Source: Solea solea
Taxonomy: Eukaryota > Chordata > Actinopteri > Pleuronectiformes > Soleidae
Direction: 5' to 3'
Assembly: GCF_958295425.1 (NCBI RefSeq)
Contig: NC_081139.1
Location: forward strand, 16,009,888-16,073,887
Length of the DNA: 64,000 bases
Part shown: piece after piece, positions 43,601 through 57,507 of the stretch
How the letters are laid out: each line of letters opens with the position of its first letter
How positions within the stretch are numbered: position 1 is the first letter of the stretch
Translations under genes and position numbers: made by a program
Notes under the pieces: generated by a model
The model's input: only the letters and a program-made list of their open reading frames with translations
Databases searched by the model: none
Told to the model about the DNA's origin: nothing

Positions 43601-46600
43601 GATTGCATGTGACAGAAAAGGAGCTGGAGTGGTCGCCATGACAGCGTGATAAGAAGCAGGAGACACGACACTCTCACACTGACTGTTATGGTTAAGATTA
43701 GGGATAATGCTTTGTTTAGATGGTCCAGATGAATGGTAGTCAATGCGGGGCTTTTAGAAAAAATAGCTGACAAACCTTGTGTGTGTTGATATCCAGTGCA
43801 TGAGTGCTGTGTTAGGTACCAGTTTGGTAACAATAATCTCACCCAGACGTTCATCACTTTTCCTGGACTACTAAACACACATTGTATGCTGCCACCTGTG
43901 GGCCTACGCTCATGGAAGTCATGCTGAGTTTTTGACTCTGTTGACAGGTTGGTTGATTACAATGGGATGGTACTAACGCTGCAGAAGCTGGGAAAGAGGC
44001 ATTTCTTTTCATTTTGACAACTGGGTATTCTTTGTATTTAGTGAAATGAAGAAAAATTATTAGGAATGAGTTTTTGATCCCAGTGACCAGTGTTTGTTGC
44101 GTGATAATCAGTGGCGTTAGCTCATACGTTTACACTCTTTTTGTTCTGTTAGTTGTTCCTTTCGTTTTGTGGCTGGTTCCTGCATGTATTAGAAATAAAT
44201 TTGAAAATACTGTATGCAGTCCCAACACCACGACATTAAAGAAATATTGTCATTGCAAAGATTCACAGTAGAAAGCCACCTCACCTTTGACATTGTGAGA
44301 GAAAATGCAATCAGAAAATTTCACACTAATTAAGTCCCGCAGGGCACTGTCCTTTTTTTTCCTGCTAATCCAGACACATGTTGTTCTTTGGCAGCTTCCT
44401 CATGTTTGCTTGACCAGATAACCTCACAGCTCCAACGACGACAACTAGCAAATGAGCCATCATTGATGGGCAAATGGCAAGTCTGTAACACTTCCACATC
44501 TCCATATCAATGTAGCAGACATCTTCATTAAGGTTGTGAGGTAGAGTAGAATATAACATGAAATCTACACTGAAAAGTAATTGTGTCATTATTTGTTGCA
44601 TTAGTTTCAGTGGTGACTGTTTAACCGTGGCTTAACAAAACAAGACAAATTAACAGACTGTTGAGAATTGAGAAAATTATTCACAATAATAAATAGAAAA
44701 TGAAAGATAAGATAAAGATTACATTTGAGAAACTGCAAGGTTTTTTTCAGTGTCATAATTAGATTGCATGTGCACTGGAGAACAACTGAGAGAATAATGG
44801 CTCAACATCAGGAGTGTAACTGAAAGCAACACATGCTCAATTTGTAAAACACTTTAAATATGCTAATTAAATAATTAAGTATAGATCATTCTTTTAAAGC
44901 ATAGATACTGGACATGAGTTAAATCCTGACGCTGTAGCGGGCGACTGGTCAACTGAGCCCAGCTCGGTCCACCAATACCTCCAGGCCAGCTGGCTATTAG
45001 GAGAGGGGACAGAGGGTTTGAGGTGTGGCCAAACACACCAGTGTCGGTAGCAGAGACATCCAGCCCATCACACATGACAACCTGTCAACCTGTCAACCAT
45101 GCCTCAACCTGCAGGCACACTGGCTGGACTGACTGAGCAGGTCTCTGTTTGATGTCTGTTGATGTGGATGTGTATGTGTAGGGCACTTTTGTTTATTATT
45201 ATTATTGATGTGAATTTGCATGGCAATGTAATATAGATAATAAACTGTGCTGAACATAGCAGTGGCTCCAGTGAACAACATATGGATGTCAGAATGGAAA
45301 CAACACTACACACAAACACGGGCAGAGGACAATGAATGAGAAGAACAAGGTCCAACACATGCACCCTGCCAGTCATAAAGATACCCATCTGGAATAATAG
45401 GATGGTCAAAACCAAGGATATAAGCCACAGACATCAAGACAAGGAAGCTCCTCACACTGTACAGAGGTTTTCTTCCCAAATCCAGCATCCTGAGTCAAGG
45501 AATAGTGAGTGTCAGAGCCATCATGTACATCATGAACATGCCCCCCAAAGATGAACTGCCCAGTGAAAACCTCAGACAAAAAAAAAGTGGATGAACCGTC
45601 AGAGAGGGACAAGCCCCTACATAGCTTGTACCCTTAGTCTGGAAGTCTTATGGTCAAATTGGAAAGACATCTCCTAGATCTAGACCTTTGAGAATGACAA
45701 AGATCCTGTGGGACTTCCAGATCTGGACTGACAAAGTGGTGACTGCCGAACCCATCCGACCTTGTACTAGTCGACAAATAACAGAAGAAGTCAGTGGTGA
45801 TAGATGTAGCAATCCAAAGCAATACTAACAAGAAGAAAAAACAGGAGAAGCTCAGGAAATACCAAGGACTGAGAGAAGAGCTAGAAAAGATTATGGAGAT
45901 TAAAGACAGGCTGTTACCCACTAACTGGGAGAGTGGTTACAGCAGATTCCAGGTACAACATCTGAGATCACTGTCAAGAAGGAACAGCTAAGATACTGTG
46001 CAGGACCCTTACACTCAAAGGCCTCTGGTAAAGGACCCAAGATTGAGGAGCACACACCATCCCCAGTAGGGGGTGAGAGATACCACACAAAATACCATCA
46101 AAAAAATCTAATATGTGTCCTTATCCAAGGATGAATATTTACTGATATGAACTGTTCTACAGACAGTCGCAAACTTTGGTAATGTTTTAAATTGCGATTT
46201 TGATTTTTAAAACAATTACTTCAGTCCCAAGTTCAGTCCCATAGTGAAGAGTTTGGTTTTTCTAGATGCTCGAGGTTTGTGATACAAAACTGACTGACTC
46301 TGACTGAATCATCATATTATCTGGATATAAATTAATGAGGATCAGCAGGATCAGACTTACCTCCTGGTTCCTGAGAAAATTGGGGACCAGAAGTCCTTTT
46401 TCTTCATGAACTCAATGATTTTGAGTTCTCTCTTAGCAGTTTGGGCGGGGAGTTCAGGGACACAAGGGAAAAGGGCCTGTTCGAGTTCGGCCTGAGATAC
46501 TGGCCAATTTAGCAACTCAAACACACGCTGACTAGATGTGGATGTGTGGAAGTACAGGGTTTAGGCAACAGTGGACAAAAGGTTATTTATGGGAAAGTAA

Positions 46601-49600
46601 AGGGGAAAAAAAGGTTACAATAAGACAAGAAAAAAAGAACAAAAGAAAGTTAAAGTGAGCATGCAAACAACATGCAATAAAAAAGCATGCAAAAAGAAAC
46701 AACCTAAATCTGATTGAAAAGCGTGGGGGCATATATTTGATATATACATCACATCTGTTCCCATACAGTATACAGTATGATGACTGACCCGTCATTGTCG
46801 CATACAAAGACAGTTTGCACCCGGCAGTTTGATTTGTACCTGTTTCCATGGACATGAGAGGCACAGAAGGCAAAGCTGTAATGCAGAAGGGTAGGGTCGA
46901 TCATGGCTCCGTTCTCCGCCCTCTCCAGCAGATCACTCAGGTAGCATAGATGGCGATGACAGCCTCGAACGCCATAGCGAGCGCAGTACTCGTCCAAGAC
47001 GAACACCTGACCAGGACTGAACCAACCCTGCGGGGCATCACAGAAGAGCACTGCCATGTTAGTGTCCTAAAGTACAGGTTGACTGAGTTTTTCTATGGCT
47101 AATGTTGATCTTGAGAAATCAGTACAGCTGACGGCCAATATAGGTGTGTTTCCACTGAGTGGCCTGGTTCAATTTGGTACAGTATGGTATGTATTTCTTT
47201 TGTGTTTCCAGTAGAAATAGTACCAAAATAACAAGCCCCAACCATTCCATTCTTTGGAACACTTCCCTTGGGATACCAGAGTGAAATGGTACAGTACGGT
47301 CAAGGTGGAACTATACTGGTGGAGCACAGTCCACACCCCGCCGATCACGTAGAGGTACTGTTCTCAGACTAAATGCAAACCTGACCCAGGGCTTTACATT
47401 CCAAACCATACTGAACCGAACCATACCATGATGAAAACACAGCCATTTTTTTTTTGTCCAATATGTTTAGCCAAATTTCTTTCTCCCCATCAGGAGGGGG
47501 ATCACAGGTATGTTTAATCTTCTCACATTTGAATAAACGAGTGTCATACCCAGTTTGACAGTTGCACAGATATACAGTATACAGTATTTCCTCACCAGGC
47601 AGGAGTAGGAGTCGTTGAGCCTGTGGTCCAGGGTGAGTCGCTGTACAAGCTCAAAGAGCGAGGCGTGGTCAAAGTTACAGGGGTTGGCTGAAATAAACTC
47701 ATCCATGCCGTGCTTCTGGGCCCGATCAGCATCTAAACACACCCATTTACCAGTCCAGCGAGGACACAGACAGGAAGAATGACGCATATGTCAAATGTCA
47801 TGACATTTCACACAAGTGTTATTAAAACAATGATCTCAAAGTATTAGTTATTAGTTATTCAGTCGGGTTTTTAACAAATTACTCTATTATGATCCCTTCA
47901 TGGTGGTTGCCAGGAATGACTCAAGGTAAAGTTAAGATAGACAAGAGCTTTCAGGAAGTGATTGTGATTCCAGCTTTTTACTTTTCAAAAAAAAAAAATC
48001 CCTGAAGACATTACATTTGTACAAACAAACTTGGTGGATGGTGAATCCAGGGTCAGTAGCATTTGTTTGGTTTGCCCAGTCAATAAGCTTGTCTCACTAA
48101 TGCTTCTGCCTTTGCCAGTGACACAGACATTCATACAGCACATGCATTTATAGTGCTCTTTCTATCACACCACTCTTGTACCTAGTAACAATTTAGGTTT
48201 AAGTGTCTTGAGGACATATCAGCATGTAGACTAGAGGAGCCAGCGATCGAGCCCCCAACCTTCTCTTCCCACTGAACCATATCCGCTTATTCTATGTCCA
48301 AATACAGGCTACTGGTGTCACTTTACAGAAGGAAACTAAAGTTCAAAGCTCAAAACTACTATTCTCCTCTTATTGGCCAGTGGTCTCTTGGTGTAACATA
48401 CAACAATAACTGTTTGATCAATTTTGGCCCATTACATAAAAAACAACACAGTGTCCCGTCACTCAGCACAAACATGGGACAGATGAGAATTAAGAGTACA
48501 CAGAGCTACACAGGAATCAAGAGATTTGTCAGCAGTCGTCCTCTTCACTGCCCAGTGAGGGCACCCCAGCTGTCAATCAACAACCAAACCAAAGCCCGAG
48601 ATGCTGGGAGCTGATTGTGTCCCCTCAACAAGTCCCCCCCCCCCTCACCCCGAAAAAAAATCTAAAAAGGTGACATTGTGGTGCCCCTATGGTCTGTGGC
48701 TGGTGCCCTGTCAGGTCTCTTTGATGTGAGTGGGCAGGAGTGGAGGCGGGAGGACTGGACAGTAACATGCTGTGACATTAGTCACCCCAGTCCGTCTGGG
48801 CAGAGGAAGGACTGACCTGACAGTGATTGATGGCTGCTATTCATTTATAGATCCAGAGGAATAGGAACCAGGAGGCAGTGGACACACTGCTGGTCCTGGG
48901 TTTAATGGTCAAAACCTACTGGGGCTATGGAGCACATGAGTTAAGGTTTATTGTGGACTGACCAGGAGACACTCTGAGCTGTCTGTCAGTACACTTCTGA
49001 GGGTTGTCATAAGTTTTCTCAATACTTAACCTCTCTCTCTTTCTCTGACACACTACCTTTTCCTCTTTTTGCCATGAGGATAACATTTTTATATAACTAT
49101 ACTGGGTCCGCAGGGTAAGATTTAGGAGGGTTTATTGGCAAAAATGTAATATACCTACTACCGATAATTATGTTTGTATGAGTCTATAATGGCTTTAAAT
49201 GGTTTAAAAAAAAAAATAATTCATAGCCTTGGAATAAGTCATCTGTATACTTTAGGCAAGGGTCTGTGGAGGCTACCCTTCTTGTTTTTACAGCAGCCCG
49301 AATAGACAAACCAGCCACAGCGTACATTGTGTGTTTTGCAGTGAAAGCCTAGAACGCAGAAAAAAAGAAGAACAAAATCCTTTTCGGTAGGTGAAGAAAG
49401 GGGTGGGAGGAGTTGTCCTCCACTTGTTAAAATTAGCAGTCCCACCATTAGATGTCACTGATTCTTACTAACCTTTAACCTGTGCTGAATTCATGTTGTT
49501 GTGAATTGAAGTGTCAGTGGGGCGAGCAACTCAAGCATTAGTCAATAAGTGGAAGCAATATATCCTCTTACATCTGATCTCAGAACAACATTCTGTCCAA

Positions 49601-52600
49601 TATCTGATCAAGTGTCAGCCCGCCATGATGTCACCCACTGGTTTGTGAAAACCCATTTGAAAGCCTCTAGTTTGGTATTTTCACATTTACCCAACACAAG
49701 TAAGGTGTGCAGCTTTAGCATCCACATGTATCTGACAACAAAGCTTTACGCATATGGAAAAGTAGCCTAAAATTAATAAATCAAAGTATTTTCACACTGA
49801 GCTCATACTAAATTGGACATGTTTTTGGGGAATATGTGATGTCACCCATAGTAATATATGTTCAGCTACAGTATATGAAGGCAATGCTGCAGTTTTGTTC
49901 ATTAGTTGTGTGTTCAGAAGTACCAGTTGCCAGGTACAGTTTTTCAGGTTTTTAATTTTCAAGTTTTGCAATTAAGCTTCAAAATCTGTAAGAAAAAATA
50001 AATTGTGATCACTTTTAAAAGGCAGTCAGTCAGGCACAGGGCGTAATGGAGCATTGGCACTGAGGCAGAAAGAAATCAAAGCAAACATGTTGATTAGAAA
50101 GGGATTAGAGAGTTCGGGTGAATTTTAATTAATGTTCTGAAATTAAATTGGTCCAAGGTGTTCTTAGGTTTGGGAATAGCTGCTGTATAAAAATTAAATA
50201 AAAAGATGTGACATATAACTGAAAAAATAAATACAGCATAATGTCACTCAACCTACTGTATGTTTATTAACATGTTGCAAAGCACTACATGTCAAAACAA
50301 CATCAACTCTTTATGTTTTAATGGGGCCTATTTTGATGTGGGTCGGTGATGAGTGTGTGTGTGGGTGGATAGGTGTGGGGGGTGGCATGATGTTATATTT
50401 TTTCAGTGCGCTGATCCAGGTGTGAACCGCCGAGTAGTTATTTGGTAACATTGACTGATTGCTGCCTGATTTAATTGTGCAGCAACCACACTGTATTATT
50501 CATGACCTGGCACTTTTAACTTGGTAATTACCAGCTGCTGGGACTCAGTGGGATTGCCGTGGTTGTGTCAAAAGCAGCTTGCTCAGAAAATTCACTTACA
50601 CTAATGCATTTATTTATTAGGCGTTTTGATCGGCATGTATTTGTTGCTTACTGTATTGTACACTTTCTGTTTAGCAGATAGCTTGTTTCTTACTTTTTTT
50701 TCTTTCTCTTGTGCAACTAATAAGTGGCTTTAAGTATCACTGAGACATAATTCAGTCATCTGTTAATCCAGGTGGAGTGACAGATGAATGCAGCTGAATC
50801 CAGCTGTTTCTTTTTCTTATTTTTTTAGTCAGACATTCATGTATCCACACTTGGTGGTAATAACAAAAAAGTGGTAATGACATGTTTGAGCACAACAGGT
50901 CATTTCTTTTGAGCGGACAATAAATCTGTTTTTTTCTACTAGTGCATATACTAGAGTGTGTATTATTATTTTAATTGTCATTGTTGCTAAATAATAATAA
51001 TTTGAATCCCATGTTTTTGCTTTATAACTCTTGATTACTCTTGATATAAACAGACTGTTTATATGTTGCAGTTATTTATACAGTTACAGAAACTACAATT
51101 ACAAAATTACAAATTTTAGAATCACTATATATTCAACATTAACGCATTAAACAGGTTGTATAACTGATTCTAAGGACTGTACTTTCATTTATAAACTACA
51201 TGTGACACTTATACAAATGAGTACAGCACTCAGGGCTGTTTTATTAGACTTTGGGGATCCATAGTTATAGGGTTTCTTACCATGGTTCCCTCAAAGTATA
51301 CAATATACCGTACAAATTCACATATAAGTCATTATGTTAGAAACAAATATTCCGGCCTTATGATGTCCCTGTTGAACAAATGTAACACCACTGCCCTAAA
51401 GCCTATACCATGCTTTTTAGAATTTTTTTTCTTTGACTGGGGTCATACATCCTTATTTGAAACCAGTGGAGTTGCCCCCTGATGGCAATTCAAAAGAAGA
51501 GAGGTTTAAGGCACTTTAACATTGGCTTCCCTTTCCAGATCCTAGTAATATCGTTTTATCATACAGTATGTGAATCTTGATTTTGCTGTATCATATGTGT
51601 TTGACACATAGCAAATATGCAGACAAAAGCACAGCCAAAGCAAATAATACAAATGTAAGGAGTATAATATAAGAAATTTAAGAAAATCATAAGTTGTGAA
51701 AATAAGCTTCAGTAGTGACGTATATCTCTGTCCTCTTAGAGCAGTAGCACACAGAAAGTTATTAAATGAGAAGGAGTGACAGACAACAAGGGGGGGGGGG
51801 GGGGAGAAAGAAAGTGGAGGAAAGCACTTACCCTTTAATCCAGCTACAAGATAGCAGGGTCAGGGTTTAGAAGAAGAAGACGAAGAAGAAGAAGAGGAGG
51901 GGAAAAAAAGGAAGAAGGAACAAATAGAGAAACATAAAGACACACAGCAAAGCCACCAACACTTTAACACTACAGCAGTTCTACAACAAAGAGCAAAGCA
52001 GCACATAGAGTAACAGTCGAAAACATAAATAACCAGGAGGAAGACTAACGACATAATTGGCTGATATGTAAAAAAAATATGAGGACAACTGCACAGTAGG
52101 AGACCGAGTGAGACACCGAGCACAACAAAACTGTGACTGATGAACGGAAAAACCTGTAATTATTTTTATTCTGTTAATATTTCAGTGTGAAGAGATATTA
52201 TTATAGAAGTGGATATTCTTAGGCTTCAAGAAGACTGATATGAATTAAAAACCCAACATTAATTTGGGCTGCAATAAACAAGAATGTCTTACACTAACGT
52301 CAAAGGGATAATTCCATTTTTTTAATATAAAGCACTGACACATCAGTACTGACTTCCCGGAGAACCAGTTTGACACACGGACACTCACTAACTAACAAGA
52401 TGGCTGTCAACAGGGAAATGAGGAAAAATGGATTTTGTTCACTTAAAGCGGCACAATGTACGATTCCAACCTTGAAATAATGTCAACTTACAACAGGGTG
52501 AATGGCACTACTGTCAGATCCTGAGCAGATCTGCATCATCTGCATTGGCACTATGGAACTTAAGATAAAGGTAAGACAAAGCGGCAAACATTCTCAAGAT

Positions 52601-55600
52601 ATTTTACACCTAAGTAGCCTTAGATTGTATTCGGTTAGCATTTTTGTTCAGTGGCCAAAATCATTTTTTCTCAGCAAGAGAAACTGTGATTCAACGATGG
52701 CAGCAGATTTTGCAAAGTCTGTGCTGAAAATATGTCAGTACTTTATTTAACCACAATTTCAAAAACCTGAACATCCCATTTGTGCCAGGACAGAGGCCTC
52801 CATGTCAAGGTCAGGCTATATCCTATTAGGGGGGAAATCATCTTTTTGGTGTAAAAAGTACCAGAGATGAAAACTTACAGAACTGAGATATGGGTGCATC
52901 AAGCTGTGGTGCCGTGCTTCCCCTCGAGTTGAGTTTCTGGACCTGGGTGGGAGGAACTGGCTTGTGTGACTGGCCAGTGGCTCGGTACATGGCCTGCACC
53001 CAGAGAATCCGGTCCTGCTCATCATCGCTGGCAAAGATCACAGTGTCGCCCTCTTTCACAGCGTTAAAGAACGTCCGACCACCATCCAAACCTGAGAGAT
53101 GGACATAGGAAGATTCTCGGTGTAAACTGGACCCCAGATCACGTCAAAATAAACTATTGAGACCGTCTGCCTTAACCGTGGAAACTGTTCTTCATGATAT
53201 TGCAATGTGAAGTGCTACTGTTACCTGGCTGAGGGTCAGTGTAGTCCACAGTGTAACCGTCCAGCTGGAGAAGCTCCACAGGCTCGGCCTTCTTCTCTCT
53301 GTAGCTGCACATGGCAAAGGTGTACTGACTCACCTGCACCAATCATATCGAGAAGAAAGGATGATTCATTACCTGAGCATATAACATATTCTGTTAGGTC
53401 AGCTATAAACTATACCACCAACTGCTGCCTAACCAAAAATGTAACAATATATTGTAATATCATCCACACACATACAAATGATTCATGTGAAGTTTAATCT
53501 TTTCAACCTTGCTCCAAGATCCATCCAGGCAGGAAGATGATTCCAGAGCTTCCACTAAGTCTCCAAAGAGCAAACCAAACATCATCAAAGTAAGAGACAC
53601 CTGGAATCTTTCTGGAAGCATGACTTACAGACAACATGTGAAACTACCACATGATCAATGAATAGGCATTCTAAAACTCAAGGAAGTTGTGGTCCGTTAT
53701 AAATTCACAATCTCTTCTGCTGTTGAAAGCATTCATCTGTTCAAGCAAATGCTTTGTTTTTCATTTCTGGTGGAGCTTAGCCAGTTCTAGTTAGTGTTAA
53801 TGAAAAACCGTATTAATCCATTTTGGCTGGGGTTCTCACAATGCCTCCTGTGGCGGTAAGAGGTAGTTGCTCTGTTGCTAACTGTAGCCTGTCTGCTGCC
53901 ACTGTAGCTGCCAGTCATACCAGCCTGTCACCACACATCACCAGCCCTGGCCAATCAGGCGCTGTCACCACCTCCACCGCTGCAAGTGGCAGCTCTCACT
54001 TTAGCTGCAGCTGCATCCTCTGTGTGTGTGTGTGTGTGTGTGTGTGTTGGATTTCCCTCCATGTGTGTGACAAATGAGATTCCTGACGACAGCACTGATG
54101 AGACCTGAGGCCACGAATGAGAGATGGAGGGAACTGCACCAACTCTCGTACAGCTTCCTGGCCTCCAGGACACCACAAAGGCAAATCCGAGTCTAAACTA
54201 CCAAACCCCCACTACTCCACCCAACAACCCACTCACCCGCACCCCAAACCACCAGCCTCCTTTCCTCCCAGTGTCTCTGTCTCTCAGTTTCAGCTGTCAG
54301 TCAGCAGAAAGAAAAGATGGAGAGACAGTGAGAGAGAGAGAGAGAGGATCGCTGCAGTCATTTATGTTCACATCATTAAAGGAAAAATGAATACCGGAGA
54401 TGATTTGCTTGTTGTGGCGTTTGCGTTCACAAACAAACTTCAGAGCAAAAACTTACGATATGAACCCTGATGTGGGGTCAACTGGTGCATATATACCTGT
54501 ATATGCAACAGCAGATAGAGTTCTACATTAGAATGTCTTTAATAAACTTTTCTTGCTTATATTACTGTAAAGTCATTAAAAATGCAACACATTTACAAAC
54601 ATTTAATTGGAAGTTGACTGAAATGAACTGAAGTGAATTTAACGTAAATCCAATGAGTTCAAATTGTATGTAATTGTATGTGGAGGCTTGCGTAATACTG
54701 GTGGTACAAAGTAAAAGGAGATAATAAGGCAGCCTTTGCTGCAGTGGCATCTCCTTACAATGTGCACATGTTTTAATTCAAGATGTCCTTAAAATGTACA
54801 TTTTAAACTTTGATCTGTCTGTGTTCAGTTTTAGAGTTGGAAAGTGCCTGTAACCTAAACTCTGCATCAATGATAACATATGGTGAAGAGCAGCAGCTCC
54901 AAGCTTCCCTCAGTCCAATAGTTTATACTCACTGTGCAACATTTACAACCTTTATATGTTTTTAACTAAACACATCTACTTTGTATAATTGTTATGCAAC
55001 ATCTAATACCTTTATGTACTGTTTGTTTTTTTCCTGGGGCATTTTGAGGTACTTTGTTATTTGGTAATTATGCTTCTTTGGTAAATGTGCTGTGCAAGGT
55101 GAGCTCTGTTGTGTTTTCTCTACTACTACTTAATTCTGGTATCGGCAAACAAAACGTACAAGGGCTACAGCGGCTTGAGAATGTTGCTGCCAGACACACA
55201 CATAAAAACCAATCCCAGCTGACCTGCACAGGTTACCTGTGAGTTGTAGAGTCTAGAGTAAAGATTTAAAAGGTCTGGCTCCAGTCTATGTTTGTGACCT
55301 TTTAATACCATATGAGCCTGATGGCTGCCTGAGATCCTCCAGCAGGGCCCGACTGAGTGCTCCCCAAAAACCAGGCTCGTCACTGAAGGTGACAGAGCTG
55401 TTGCCGTAAAGACTCCTTGGCTGAGGAACTCCCTGCCTGAAGATCTGAGACTAGCAAACGCAGCATCACCTTTTAAATCTCCATAATATCATATGTGAAT
55501 TGCGTTTATTCATTTAATTTATCTTATATTTTAATGTTTTGGCTGTACATTGTGTATTACCATGTTTTAAGTTTTACTCACATTTATTGAACATCACCTT

Positions 55601-57448
55601 GTAATACTGTTTTATAAATGAAGTTATTATTATTATTATTATTAGCATTATGTTGGGTCATCAATTTAATTTGTAATTTATATTCATGATAGCTTATGCT
55701 TGACAGCAAGTAAATGGTAAATGGTCTGTATTCATATAGTGCTTTTCTCGTGTTTAAGACCATTCAAAGCTGCTTTAGCCATTCACCCACTGCATCTACG
55801 TGCAGCACATTTTTCTATTACTCATCTTTCATACTCACTCACACGCTGCCAGCACAGGAGCAATGTGGGGTTAAGTGTCTTGCCCAAGGACATGTCGGCA
55901 TGTAGGCAAGCGTAGCCAGGAGTCAAACCCCCAACCACTCATATGTTACACTCACATAGGTAACACTTCATTTATTCAAATGTGGCACTATTGAAGCTGT
56001 GTTTTAAATTTCAAAATAATATTCAAAGCAAGAAATAATTTACTTCCTAATAAAATAAAGACATTGTGTTCAGAGAGACAAGGGGGATACCATCTGAGAG
56101 GGAAACTATCTATCTATCTATCTATCTATCTATCATCTAATGTTACGATCACCATTTATAATGTACCTCTAGGAGGAGACATATCTGCATGTAAAAGACT
56201 CAGAACTTCATTAACTCATTTGACTAATGAACACTCAATTTGTCCATTAGGACTTTAACAGCTGTTATGAAGCATCATCAGGTGATGTCAGCAGCTACTG
56301 ACCCAGTCAATTTGTTTGATTTTCAACTTCATGAAAACAAATTAAAGGAACAGAGACACATTAGCATGTAAGTGTTGAAACGTGTCATCCCGACAGGTGA
56401 AATTAAAGACACGCTGACTGTAGACGAACATTTGCACAAATGGAACCAACAGGAAAAGTTTTAAAAGTAAAATATTTATATGACAGTATAGTTTCGGGGA
56501 AAGGATGTGATACATGATTTTAAAGGTGTTTCATTTTCACGTGTAAACATGAAATGGTGTCGTTCAGTGCCCCCGTCCTGTGGTATCAGTGCAGGATCAC
56601 TGAATCCTTTCCAACAAAACATGAGTTAGAAAGTTTTCTTCACATTCATTGACTTAAGAAGAAATCAAATTATCAACATTTGTTAACGCCTGCTTCTTGA
56701 TTAGCACTGCAAATGTTTTATACTTCTTCTAATTTTTTCTTCTAAAAAAAATTAGTTGCAGCATAGCACACAGCAGGGATTCCCAAACTTCATTTACAAT
56801 ATCCAAAATAACAAGGGAAGGGGCTCACGACCCTCAGTCTTCCTTAAATGTGACAAAATGCTTCTTGTGTTTCTATAAAATGACTTAGTCATCTTTTTTT
56901 TGGATAGCACTATACAAAAGGGTGCAACAAAATGACTTTATAATAAGATCTCCAGTTCCATAACAGACATCTTGATAGCCTGAGTCACAGAAAAGCACAG
57001 GTGTAAATAATCAAATTAATACTGGCTGAGTTCCATTCCATTTAGCTGCCACAGTCTCCGAGTGCCTGCTATTTCACTGTCACACTGCCCTGACTAACAT
57101 GAACTGAACAGAGGCCCCATTAATGTGATGAGTAACACTCGTGCTCTTCCTGCTAAAACAGAGTCATAGTGGCTGCTGTGAAAAAGATCGAAAACTTGAT
57201 GGAAATGTAGCATTTATGTCTGTGTGATATATTCATTCAGACTGATGAAGGAGCCACGCTGAGCTGCTGAGGAGAGTATGATCATTTTCACTGGTTCAAA
57301 GCTATCGTCGACACATTGCTGGGGTGTAAAAAATAAATTATATATATATTTTTTATTTTTTTTTTGTGGTGCAGCTATAATCACATACCCTTTTCGTACA
57401 CACCAGCAATGTGTCGACGATAGCTTTGAACCAGTGAAAATTATCATA

Positions 57449-57507
<59 letters not shown>

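Larger units (their letters stand above)
42837..46839 (-). other. cadps intron W8-W9
   Basis: 4.0 kb. Contains the repeat at 43683-43787, a LINE remnant (45330-46050) and the unexplained open block at 46361-46531. The rest is AT-rich. Confidence 0.8.
47733..51831 (-). other. cadps intron after the 12-nt microexon
   Basis: 4.1 kb. Contains a dispersed repeat (48120-48270), a C-run near 48636, MITE family B copy 2 (49101-49483) and a G14 run (51791-51804). The block at 50400-50620 is repeat-free and could be conserved noncoding DNA. Confidence 0.8.

Noticed and set aside
51860..52123. Minus-strand open frame with a serine run
   Set aside because: The serine run is the TCTTC pyrimidine tract upstream of the 12-nt microexon.
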